Below are positions 17,001 through 25,229 of a stretch of DNA of 34,647 bases, piece after piece (position 1 is the stretch's first letter; each line of letters begins with the position of its first letter). Source of the stretch: Ignavibacteria bacterium. Lineage in GTDB: Bacteria > Bacteroidota > Ignavibacteria > Tepidaquicellales > Tepidaquicellaceae. Position numbers and translations under genes: made by a program. Below the pieces are notes generated by a model. The model was given only the letters and a program-made list of their open reading frames with translations, made no database searches and was not told the origin of the DNA. The DNA is taken from positions 1-34,647 of the forward strand of contig JADHVP010000024.1 of NCBI GenBank assembly GCA_016783945.1. The letters are read 5' to 3'.

Positions 17001-17795
17001 TTACTTTTCAAATTTTGGTGGTTTCCAGTTTTTCTTTTTGTAAGAAGACAACTCAAGTAATATACTCCCTATCTTCACGTTAAATTGAGCTTTTATGGGA
17101 ATCCGGGAATCGTCATCAGAGAACCAGCCAACAAACTCTCCTGTTAATCCAAAAATACCAACAAAATCCGCAACACCAGCGATTTTTATAACAGACATAT
17201 CATAATCAGTCAAATCACTTGAAACAACATCTTTATTAATATTAAAAGAGTACCTAACTGAGGATTCACGTTCGTTTATATAAACGGGAGTAATATAATT
17301 CTTATTTGAAAACGATTGTAATCTTGCATGATAAAAAATCGAAAGTCCATCCTGGAACCTTGTATTCTCATCGATTACAATCTTCTTTTCATTTTCAACA
17401 TTGCCATCTGTCTCTTTTTTAACAGTGATAACTTTATCGTTATATCTAAATTTATACTCAATCCTTGTTAAAGATTTATCCTCTTTAAATTCGGTCGAAT
17501 AGAATTTCTGTGAAAACAATCCATCTATTTCCCTCTCCATTGTTGTCTCAAAAATAAAGTTGACGTACACTAACGGTATCCCTTCATAACTTTTGATCGT
17601 AGCCGTTGCATTATAAATATCCTTATCATCTTCCGTATAACTGCTCGTAATCCTGAATTTTACTTCGCCTAATTTAATAAATCCGAAGTAAGCTTTATAA
17701 TTTAGCTCTTCGCCAACATCCAAAATCTTCGAAGATGAGTATCCATTAATCGAAAAAAGTAAGATTACTATCGATATGTAACAGTATATTTTCAA
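17001..17795 (-). CDS. DUF3108 exported protein
   Basis: The 264 residues begin with a signal peptide (MKIYCYISIVILLFSINGYS) lacking a lipobox, followed by a beta-rich domain. The opening DVGEELNYKAYFGFIKLGEV and the later IDENTRFQDGLSIFYHARL and the GEFVGWFSDDDSRIPI segment match the DUF3108 pattern, in which a periplasmic all-beta protein of unknown role ends with the strand pair 'DD..RiPl'. The neighbours are lolA downstream and a periplasmic processing protease upstream, so a role in outer-membrane or periplasmic maintenance is plausible by context only. No active-site residues can be proposed. Confidence 0.75.
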   Translation of the reverse strand: MKIYCYISIVILLFSINGYSSSKILDVGEELNYKAYFGFIKLGEVKFRITSSYTEDDKDIYNATATIKSYEGIPLVYVNFIFETTMEREIDGLFSQKFYSTEFKEDKSLTRIEYKFRYNDKVITVKKETDGNVENEKKIVIDENTRFQDGLSIFYHARLQSFSNKNYITPVYINERESSVRYSFNINKDVVSSDLTDYDMSVIKIAGVADFVGIFGLTGEFVGWFSDDDSRIPIKAQFNVKIGSILLELSSYKKKNWKPPKFEK

Positions 17796-17821
17796 CTCAA
17801 ATTATCACCACTTAAATTTAA

Positions 17822-17862
17822 ATTGGTTTATCCGCCTTAGATAATACGACAAATAAACCAAT
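17822..17862. repeat. Inverted repeat between the DUF3108 and S41 protease genes
   Basis: A perfect 10-base inverted repeat (ATTGGTTTAT at 17822-17831, ATAAACCAAT at 17853-17862) spans a 21-base loop. It lies about 30 bases upstream of the DUF3108 start and just after the protease stop. No T-run follows on the minus strand, so it is a poor terminator. It could be a regulator site or an RNA hairpin in the leader; neither is proven. Confidence 0.45.
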
Positions 17863-17884
17863 CATAATCATACATTGTTTTATA

Positions 17885-19480
17885 TTATTTATTCAGTTCT
17901 GATAACTGAATTGCTTCATCAAATAATGTTATCGCTTTTAGAAACTGCTCGTCAAAATTCACAAAAACAGCATAGCTCCCTTCATTACCCCAAAGGTCTC
18001 TTGCAATCTGCGATTTAATTGCAATCTCAAGATAAGCGAGATCCTTTTGATAAGCATCATAGTTAAACACAATATCTTTATTGATTGCCAGATCTCTTAA
18101 ACCGCTCACCATACTTTCATCCACCACAAAATTATCCCTGAAATTTTTATAAGTCTTATATTCATTTTCAATTCTTTTTCGATTGTCTTTCATATATGTT
18201 TCCACATATTGATAGATGAGATTCAAACGTCTTATCTGCACTGTGTAAGATGTCAATGTATCGAGTTTATATATGAAATCGGGTGTTATTCCACCTCCGC
18301 CAAAGACCGTTCTTCCTCCGAAAGTTTTATGTTCCGGTCGTGTTGTATCCTTAGCATCATTTTGATGTTCGAAATTCTCTCCATTTACTTCTTCATTATC
18401 TGTATCGTTATATTTTCCTCCGACGTAGGGCTTTTGAATTAATCTTCCGGCAGGTGTATAATATCTTGCAGTCGTAACTCTGAACGCTGAACCATCAGAA
18501 AGGTCGAATTGTCTTTGAACCAGCCCTTTACCAAAAGTTGTTTCACCGACTATCAACCCCCTATCCCAATCCTGAATAGCACCGGCTACAATCTCACTCG
18601 CCGAAGCAGAACCTGAATTCACAAGAAGCACTAATGGAACGTCCGTATACTGTCCGCCCTGTGATTTGTATTCATCATCAAACTCTTTTAAACGACCTTT
18701 TGTATAAACAATCTTTCTGCCTTCAGGAATAAAAAGACTTGCCATTTTGAAAGCCTGGTCTAAATACCCGCCGGGATTTCCGCGGAGATCGAGAACCAGT
18801 TTCTTCATCCCCTGACCTTTTAATTTATTCAATGCTTCTACGAACTCATCATAAGTAGTTGCAGAAAACCTCGATACCTTTATGTATCCAATTTCATTAT
18901 CATGCATAAAAGAAGCATCGACACTGTACAACGGAATTTTATCTCTCGTTATTTCAAATTCTAAAAGATCAGGCACTCCGCTTCTAAAAATAGTTACATT
19001 AACTTTTGTTCCTTTAGGACCCTTTAGTTTTTTGGGAACATCTTCTCTTGAAATCTTAATACATGACTTACCGTCAATCTTTACGATTTTATCACCCGCG
19101 AGTATTCCCAACTTTTCAGAAGGTCCACCGCTTATCGGGGAAACAACTGTTAATGTGTCATTCACAACGTCAAACTCTACTCCAATGCCTTCAAAACTTC
19201 CCTGGAAATCTTCATTGACTCTTTTCAATTGCTCTTCCGTAATATATACCGAATGAGGATCGAGTTCAGCAAGAAGACCTCTTATGGCAGCTTCTGTTAA
19301 TTTCTGTGTATCAACATCATCAACGTAATACCTTGAAGTTACATCGAGGACATCTTTATACTTTCTTACCTGCTCTGAAACTTTATCATCAGATACAGCA
19401 TCCTGAATCTTCATCCCGATAAAAACACCTACTATTATGAGTATTATCGAAATGGGAATAAAAAACTTTTTGTTAAACAT
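17885..19480 (-). CDS. C-terminal processing peptidase, S41 family with PDZ domain
   Basis: This periplasmic serine protease of the CtpA/Prc type trims or degrades exported proteins. The 531 residues start with an uncleaved signal anchor (about 6-23), then a helical segment with DPHSVYIT, a PDZ domain (about 96-180, with GSFEGIGVEF and GDKIVKIDG), and the S41 catalytic core: LRGNPGGYLDQA, then NSGSASASEIVAGAI with nucleophile Ser293 and TFGKGLVQ with Lys318, spaced 25 residues as in E. coli Prc. An acidic, low-complexity insert at about 350-385 and a helical C-terminal extension follow. It is the first gene of the run toward DUF3108 and lolA. Assignment to the family is firm; the substrate is unknown. 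Confidence 0.92.
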   Translation of the reverse strand: MFNKKFFIPISIILIIVGVFIGMKIQDAVSDDKVSEQVRKYKDVLDVTSRYYVDDVDTQKLTEAAIRGLLAELDPHSVYITEEQLKRVNEDFQGSFEGIGVEFDVVNDTLTVVSPISGGPSEKLGILAGDKIVKIDGKSCIKISREDVPKKLKGPKGTKVNVTIFRSGVPDLLEFEITRDKIPLYSVDASFMHDNEIGYIKVSRFSATTYDEFVEALNKLKGQGMKKLVLDLRGNPGGYLDQAFKMASLFIPEGRKIVYTKGRLKEFDDEYKSQGGQYTDVPLVLLVNSGSASASEIVAGAIQDWDRGLIVGETTFGKGLVQRQFDLSDGSAFRVTTARYYTPAGRLIQKPYVGGKYNDTDNEEVNGENFEHQNDAKDTTRPEHKTFGGRTVFGGGGITPDFIYKLDTLTSYTVQIRRLNLIYQYVETYMKDNRKRIENEYKTYKNFRDNFVVDESMVSGLRDLAINKDIVFNYDAYQKDLAYLEIAIKSQIARDLWGNEGSYAVFVNFDEQFLKAITLFDEAIQLSELNK

Positions 19481-19687
19481 TTGTTATACTTTTTTATTTA
19501 TTAATACAATTTAAACCTTTATAAGTTCCTCATTTTAGAACAATATATTTAATCAGAGAGTAATCTATCAAACAATAAGTATACATTAAATATTTGTAAA
19601 ATAATATCAAATAAATATATAAAAAAAACAATCTATTCTTTGATAGAGTTAAGAACTGATGAATTCATTATGAATACTCTTATTAAC

Positions 19688-20962
19688 TTATTTCAATAGC
19701 ATCATCTTTTTCACTTCAAAAAACTCTTCCGTAACCAATTTATAAAAGTAAACTCCGCTTGAATATTTATCTGCATACCACTTTGTTTCATAAATCCCGG
19801 GATATAATCGCTCATTTACTAATACATCTATCTCTCTCCCAAGATTATCATACACAATCAATCTCACCTGTGACGACTTTGGCAAATCAAACCTAATGTT
19901 TGTCATCGGATTAAACGGGTTTGGATAATTTTGCTCAAGGGAATATCCATCAGGAATCACATTACCAATCGGCTTTATTCCGACAGGTTCACCACCAGTT
20001 GTAGTTTTCAAAATTACTCCTACATACGTTGGAGGACTTGCGATGTAATATCCACCTGGTATATAACCGGTGCTGTCATTTACAAACTGAATGCTTCCTA
20101 AAAAATATGAATTTCCACTCGATTGTGAATACCAGTTCTCCCCACCGTTCGTAGTTTTCTGTATAACATTGCCACCTCCTGAATAATAATTTCCTATTGC
20201 CCAGCCGGTATTCTGATTAACGAATGTAACTTCTTTTAATGTGAATGATTGCAGAAACTGTTTGTTTACCCAATCCTCCCCACCGTTTGTTGTCTTCATA
20301 ATTCTTCCTTCCTGTCCGACTGTCCAACCTGTGTTATCATCAATAAAGAATATGGAGAACAATTTTACCGTTGTGCCCGAAACTTGGCTGATCCAGTTTT
20401 CACCGCCATTTGTAGATTTTATTATGCGGGCTTGATCTCCAACAACCCAGCCGGTGTTTTGATTTACAAAGTAAATCGATGAGAAACTAAATATACTGCT
20501 TGAATATACGGTATACCAGTTCTCTCCCGAATTCGTTGTCTTTATAATTGTCAAATCCTCCCCGGTAGCCCAGCCTGTGTTTGAATTGACAAACTGCACT
20601 GATGCCAACCATTTATTCGGATGACCACTTTGTATAAACCAGTTGTCACCTCCGTTTGTTGTTTTAATAATCTTATCTCCCTGCTCACCAACCGCCCAGC
20701 CTGTGTTTTCATTGACAAACCAGATTGAATGCAGGAATGTTGTAACTCCTGTCGTTTGCGGAATCCAATTGTTTCCGCCGTCAGTAGTTTTTACCATTAC
20801 ACCCTGGTAACCGCCAACCCAGCCAGTGTTTTCATTAAGAAAATATACGGATGCAAAATATCTTGCCGAATCGTTATACGAAACAAACCATCCGCTTTGC
20901 GGATAAGCTTTCATAACTAACAATGATGATATGATGAACGAAAGAAGTAATACTTTTTTCAT
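19688..20962 (-). CDS. Secreted seven-repeat beta-propeller protein with T9SS type A sorting domain
   Basis: The 424 residues begin with a signal peptide (MKKVLLLSFIISSLLVMKAYP). Seven tandem repeats of about 45 residues follow, each with an 'NTGW..G' turn and then a 'KTTNGGxNW' Asp-box, the pattern of YCF48/photosystem II assembly factor-like propellers; seven copies suggest a closed seven-bladed propeller. The last about 85 residues are a type A sorting domain, with EQNYPNPFNPMTNIRFDLP, a VYDNLGREI turn, SGVYFYKL and a basic KKMMLLK end. Such domains direct export through the type IX system and anchoring or release at the cell surface. It resembles the gene at 29.8-31.0 kb. Ligand or partner is unknown. 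The PSII name describes the repeat only; nothing here indicates photosynthesis. Confidence 0.85.
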   Translation of the reverse strand: MKKVLLLSFIISSLLVMKAYPQSGWFVSYNDSARYFASVYFLNENTGWVGGYQGVMVKTTDGGNNWIPQTTGVTTFLHSIWFVNENTGWAVGEQGDKIIKTTNGGDNWFIQSGHPNKWLASVQFVNSNTGWATGEDLTIIKTTNSGENWYTVYSSSIFSFSSIYFVNQNTGWVVGDQARIIKSTNGGENWISQVSGTTVKLFSIFFIDDNTGWTVGQEGRIMKTTNGGEDWVNKQFLQSFTLKEVTFVNQNTGWAIGNYYSGGGNVIQKTTNGGENWYSQSSGNSYFLGSIQFVNDSTGYIPGGYYIASPPTYVGVILKTTTGGEPVGIKPIGNVIPDGYSLEQNYPNPFNPMTNIRFDLPKSSQVRLIVYDNLGREIDVLVNERLYPGIYETKWYADKYSSGVYFYKLVTEEFFEVKKMMLLK

Positions 20963-21120
20963 AATACACTCGCATTTAATGTTTTAAGGAAAATCTTATG
21001 TATTAAGAATTGATATGTGAAATATGGAAACATTGATGAATCCTTCCCGATATTTGAAAAAATTTAAGAATAAGTTTTGATAATAACAATGAAGTATTTA
21101 AGAGATTCAATGTTTATTTT

Positions 21121-21150
21121 TTGTGGTTGCGTCTGTAGTGCTGTCTGCCC
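21121..21150. repeat. Dispersed repeat, copy 1
   Basis: About 28 bases here (GTGGTTGCGTCTGTAGTGCT and eight more) recur at 25031-25058 with two substitutions, in the same orientation. The copy lies between two surface-protein genes; no gene covers it. The rest of the 220-base gap (20963-21182) is AT-rich and otherwise shows nothing I can name. Confidence 0.6.
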
Positions 21151-21182
21151 TGATTTGATGAGAACTTCTAACGACACTATTG

Positions 21183-24179
21183 TTATTTAATAAGTGTCAT
21201 CCTTTTTGTTTCCGAAAAATCGCCCGCAGTTATTCTGTAAAAATATATTCCGCTTGCAAGTTTGCTTCCGTCTAATTCTGCTTCGTAGTAACCCTCCTTT
21301 TTAATCTCATTATTTATTAATCTTATTACTTCCCTTCCCGTTATATCAAAAATTATTAAATTTACTTTGCTTTCGTAAGGTATTGCGAAACTGATTCTTG
21401 TTCTAGGATTAAACGGGTTGGGATAGTTCTGAGAAAGACTGAATTCAGCAGGTATTCCAACTTCAACCTGTCCGCTTAGATTATGATATTTTATGTTTCC
21501 GTTATAATCAATTTGTTTGAGTCTGTATTGATATTTTCCTGTTTGTAAGTTTCTATCTACAAAAGAATAGTTAGATGGAGTAGTAACCGTTCCCTTCCCT
21601 TGTATAAAACCAATCTTTATAAAGTTACCAGTAACTATTTTTCTTTCAATATCAAATCCGTAATTATTTTGCTCAGATGCAGTAACCCAGTCTATTTTAA
21701 CATTTCGTCCAATCACAGTTGATATAAAAGACGAAAGCACAACCGGTAAAGCTGCTTCTATATCGGTTTCCCATAATCCACGCCCGAATGTTCCGGCTCT
21801 TAGTTTATCAGTAACCCCCCCATAAAATATTTCTAACTCTGTAACTACAACATTCGGTAAACCGGCATTGTAAGATGTCCAGACATCAGTTCCATCTTTT
21901 ACGTAAACACCGACATCTGTTCCGACAAATAAAACATTTCTATCTGTAGCGCGTTTATTATAAACTATACACATTACAGGAAGATTAGGCAGACCTGTAG
22001 AAATATTAGTCCAGCTTGTACCTCCATTAGTTGATTCATAAACTTTTAAACCGTTCGTATACCCGCCAAAAGTTATCCAGAGAGTGTTAGGGTCAGTATC
22101 TTTTACAGCAATGTAAGTCAAATAATCAGACGTTACAGGTAGCGTAATAGAAGTCCAGTTTGTTGCACCGCCATTAGTAGTCTTCCACATATTAGTTTGA
22201 TCTGCAGCGTAAAGCACATTTGTATTGGATGGGGCAATTGCAAGCGAACGCAATTTAGCACTTGAACTTAACACTTGAGATGCACTTGTCCAGCTATTAC
22301 CTCTGTTTACAGTTTTCCAGACTCTATCATATCCCGCAAAAAGAATGGCGGCATCAGTTGGGTCCATTATGTAAGGTGTAACCCAGAAGCCCGTCGGCTG
22401 ACCACCGGGAATATTAGCGCTAATTGTGGTTCTTGATGTAGTAGTAAATCCATTAGTGTTTCTGTAAATTGTACCATTAACATAAGTTGCATACATATAA
22501 GAAGTAGCATTATTGAAATCTATTATACATTCCATCCCATCACCGCCTGTTGCATCAAACCACGTATTCAATGCACCGCGATATTTTTTTGAGCCGTTAT
22601 CTTGCAAGCCGGTTAATACTACGTCGGCATCGGTCTGCGAAACTCCAATCCTGTATATTTGACTAATAACAATTCCATTTGTCAAATCCGTCCAGGTAGT
22701 TCCTCCGTTTATTGTTTTATATATTCCGCCGTCGTTTCCCTCAAAAAGTGTTGTACCATTTTGAAAAGCGAAAACATGCTTATCGGCATGTGCAACAGGT
22801 GCACCAACAAAATTATAAGTTCCGGAACTAGTCCACATGTTATTAATAGTCCATGCAACACCTCCATTAATGGATTTCCAGGTATTAATGCCACCGAGAA
22901 AAACCGTATTTGCGTCTGTAGGTGAGGCGGCAATACATAAGTCATATGTCCCTTGTCCGACGTTAGCGCCGGAACCATCACTATAATAATATAACATACT
23001 TTTAGCAGGGCTATCCACCCGTGAAAAACTTGCTCCGCTATTTGTTGATTTATAAACACCATTTAATCCACCGGAAATGTTTGAGCTAAGCATATAGACT
23101 ACAGTTGCATCATCAGGAGTTACAGCTAATTCATTACGATATCCACCCGATGCAACTATAAAATACGACCAGTTTTCGCCATTGTTAGTAGAACGATTAA
23201 TATATGAGGAACCGTATCCAACACTTGATGCACAAATAATATTGGGATCGGCAGGGTTAAATTCCATATCAATCCATTGATTAATTGTTTTAAGAGTCCA
23301 GTTTGTTCCTCCGTTTGTTGTTTTATAAATACCATCTGAAGTTGAAGCTAAAAGAATAGAGTTATCAGTAGGATGAATTAAAAGTTTATAAACCAATTTA
23401 CCATCACTTGTCGAATATGAAAGTTCTGTTAAATTCCACGTTGCTCCGCCGTCTGTTGATTTCAATACTCCAATGCTGTTGTTATCATTATACTGCCCAC
23501 CTCCAAGAGACCACATACTCCCGCCGTCGCGGTCCCCTGTTGCTATGTATATAGTGTTTGATGTTGCGTAATCACTCGACACAATAATATCACTAACACC
23601 AAGAACGGATAGATTATCATTTAGTATCGTCCAGTTTGTTCCGCCATTCGTCGTTTTCCATATACCACCCGATGGACTGCCAACCCAAACCGTGTTATTA
23701 TCTGTAGGATGGAACGCAACACAGTTTATTCTCCCCAGTCCTGCATAACCGCCACTCGACGTATTTGTCCCGAGGTTAACCCAGTTTTCGGAATAATCGG
23801 ATTCGTCTGTAAAATTGTTCGGCTTCTTTCTATAATTGTCATATTCGATGATAGAATTAGTCCTGGGAAATTCTCCCGTTGTCTGATTTACCCTTTGTTC
23901 CCAGTAATACTCCCAGCGTTTATATATTTTCCAGTTAGGGACTTTGGTTTCTTCACCGTTCTTTATTGTATAACCATCTTTTACGTTTTGTGATGACCAA
24001 TATTCGTTCATCGCTCTTTGTATTTCAAAAAAATTGTTTGTACTTTTGAGATGATATGGATTTATGTCAGATAGTTGTATGATTTGTGCATTTAAAGAAT
24101 TGCTAAAAACTAAAAAAGAAATCATAATGAATAATTTCTTTATAGTATAAATCATAAGATTTGTCTTCTTTTTTTTCAT
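21183..24179 (-). CDS. Large secreted Asp-box (BNR/sortilin-like) repeat protein with T9SS type A sorting domain
   Basis: The 998-residue protein has a signal peptide; the first Met gives a long basic leader, and a start nine codons in (MIYTIKKLFIM) is equally possible. After a propeptide-like region (about 35-140) come many Asp-box turns such as GGIWKTTNGGTNW, ADQTNMWKTTNGG and YESTNGGTSW, spaced as in ten-bladed sortilin/VPS10-type or sialidase-like propellers, to about residue 830. An immunoglobulin-like linker follows (LPVVLSSFISTVIG, then the EQNNYGFDIER segment), common in type IX cargo, and finally the sorting domain (SQNYPNPFNPRTRISFAIP, SGIYFYRI, KRMTLIK). No sialidase catalytic residues are evident. 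It is probably a surface or released adhesin or glycan-binding protein; that role is inferred. Confidence 0.83.
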   Translation of the reverse strand: MKKKKTNLMIYTIKKLFIMISFLVFSNSLNAQIIQLSDINPYHLKSTNNFFEIQRAMNEYWSSQNVKDGYTIKNGEETKVPNWKIYKRWEYYWEQRVNQTTGEFPRTNSIIEYDNYRKKPNNFTDESDYSENWVNLGTNTSSGGYAGLGRINCVAFHPTDNNTVWVGSPSGGIWKTTNGGTNWTILNDNLSVLGVSDIIVSSDYATSNTIYIATGDRDGGSMWSLGGGQYNDNNSIGVLKSTDGGATWNLTELSYSTSDGKLVYKLLIHPTDNSILLASTSDGIYKTTNGGTNWTLKTINQWIDMEFNPADPNIICASSVGYGSSYINRSTNNGENWSYFIVASGGYRNELAVTPDDATVVYMLSSNISGGLNGVYKSTNSGASFSRVDSPAKSMLYYYSDGSGANVGQGTYDLCIAASPTDANTVFLGGINTWKSINGGVAWTINNMWTSSGTYNFVGAPVAHADKHVFAFQNGTTLFEGNDGGIYKTINGGTTWTDLTNGIVISQIYRIGVSQTDADVVLTGLQDNGSKKYRGALNTWFDATGGDGMECIIDFNNATSYMYATYVNGTIYRNTNGFTTTSRTTISANIPGGQPTGFWVTPYIMDPTDAAILFAGYDRVWKTVNRGNSWTSASQVLSSSAKLRSLAIAPSNTNVLYAADQTNMWKTTNGGATNWTSITLPVTSDYLTYIAVKDTDPNTLWITFGGYTNGLKVYESTNGGTSWTNISTGLPNLPVMCIVYNKRATDRNVLFVGTDVGVYVKDGTDVWTSYNAGLPNVVVTELEIFYGGVTDKLRAGTFGRGLWETDIEAALPVVLSSFISTVIGRNVKIDWVTASEQNNYGFDIERKIVTGNFIKIGFIQGKGTVTTPSNYSFVDRNLQTGKYQYRLKQIDYNGNIKYHNLSGQVEVGIPAEFSLSQNYPNPFNPRTRISFAIPYESKVNLIIFDITGREVIRLINNEIKKEGYYEAELDGSKLASGIYFYRITAGDFSETKRMTLIK

Positions 24180-24277
24180 TAAATATTCATCGAAATTAAG
24201 AGACTATCATTATTGTACAGTTTTTTTAGAATAAAAAAAATGACAATATTATCTTTTCTCCTCGTTCCAACGTTTAT

Positions 24278-24323
24278 CCTGTGAAATGCGAAGCAATCTG
24301 CCGCAGGCGGATTATTTCACAGG
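24278..24323. repeat. Nested palindromic element
   Basis: An outer 10-base perfect inverted repeat (CCTGTGAAAT at 24278-24287, ATTTCACAGG at 24314-24323) encloses an inner 8-base stem (24295-24302 with 24306-24313, one G-T pair) with a 3-base loop. It is GC-richer than its surroundings and lies five bases beyond the stop of a broken minus-strand gene. It is not followed by a T-run, so it looks more like a dispersed REP-like or MITE-like element than a terminator. Confidence 0.55.
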
Positions 24324-24328
24324 GTTCA

Positions 24329-25011
24329 TTAAACCTCCGGCTTCTCATCCCCGTAACCTATCCTGTACTGCGTCTTTGTCTCAACGTCCTTTTCAAACTC
24401 CTTCAAAACCATATCATATTCATAGTTCACCTTAAACTCCGCAAGCACTGCCTCCACCGCCTGCTTCGGGTCGAAGCCCGTCCCGTTGCAGTAATGCATA
24501 AAGACCTGGCACCCGACTCCTACTCTTGAGTCAATTATCCTCTGCTCTTCCCTGTCAAAACTGAAGTCCACATGATTTTCATCTCTCGGTGTTATTATAT
24601 CATCCCCCTTGCTTACCATATCACCCGTTACTGTTAAAAGTCTCGCTTCCCATTTGTGCAAAAAAAAAAGCTAAATGGTATACCCTCACCGATACGGTAA
24701 AGCCACTTCTGAATTTTTTTATCCGCTTGCCATTCACCTTCGGCGTATGTTAACTCGCTGTCTGCAATTTTAATGAAGCTGAACTCTACTGAGAAAAGCA
24801 GAAGCTCTATCCATTTCCTGTTATGCTCTGCAACCCCTATCAATTCTCCCCACATCGTGTTATCTTTCGAGTCTGCAACCTCTGGCGGAATACTGATCAT
24901 AAGATTCTTACCCTTTGCACTCTCTACCGTTTCGAAAACGCCTTTATACCTTTCCATAAGAGACGGAAACTTCTTATGCTCCTTTGGTATTAAATAATTT
25001 GTCTTTTGCAT
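24329..25011 (-). pseudogene. Frameshifted hypothetical gene of the 'NYLIPK' type
   Basis: Two overlapping minus-strand frames join into one protein of about 225 residues. The first part starts at 25011 (MQKTNYLIPKEHKKF) and reads to a run of ten T residues (complement of 24660-24669), where it slips out of frame and ends about ten codons later at 24634. Adding one base to the run continues directly into the second frame (HKWEARLLTVTGDMV to YGDEKPEV at 24329). The joined protein is mostly helical with conserved-looking tryptophans, and I do not recognise it. Its N-terminus matches the broken gene at 29.3-29.7 kb. It lies immediately downstream of the three-gene cassette. A real mutation, a sequencing error in the homopolymer, or slippage during expression would all look the same here. 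Confidence 0.6.
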
Positions 25012-25030
25012 TTGTACATAAAATTTTTGT

Positions 25031-25077
25031 GTGGTTACGTCTGTAGTGCTGCCTGCCCGCCAAAGTTTTTTGGCGGG
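25031..25077. repeat. Dispersed repeat copy 2 with adjoining hairpin
   Basis: Bases 25031-25058 repeat 21123-21150 with two substitutions. Overlapping its end is a perfect 9-base inverted repeat (CCCGCCAAA at 25056-25064, TTTGGCGGG at 25069-25077) with a 4-base loop. The unit lies directly upstream of the broken gene that starts at 25011 on the minus strand. The remaining 150 bases up to the AAA ATPase gene contain a short plus-strand open frame ending at 25216, with no recognisable product or start signal, which I do not call. Confidence 0.55.
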
Positions 25078-25229
25078 TCGTAACCTGTTTCTGCTTCCCG
25101 TGCACGGTACAAACCTGTGGCGTGTTATGCCTAACATTGTAAAAGATAATTCACTTTTCAAAAGATTCTACGGGCAGGAAGAACATACAGGTAGTCTAGG
25201 AGTAGCCTTTTTGTAAAATACAATTTTTG

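Noticed and set aside
18882-19256. 124-residue plus-strand frame
   Set aside because: Antisense shadow of the S41 protease PDZ region; the minus-strand protein is clearly real.
20110-20850. CRISPR-like periodic DNA
   Set aside because: The spaced similar words are the Asp-box codons of protein repeats inside an intact coding frame; period and divergence do not fit CRISPR repeats.
22709-23062. 117-residue minus-strand frame
   Set aside because: Alternate frame inside the large Asp-box protein gene.
25093-25216. Small plus-strand protein ending LGVAFL
   Set aside because: No start signal or recognisable family; it overlaps a dispersed repeat and hairpin region.
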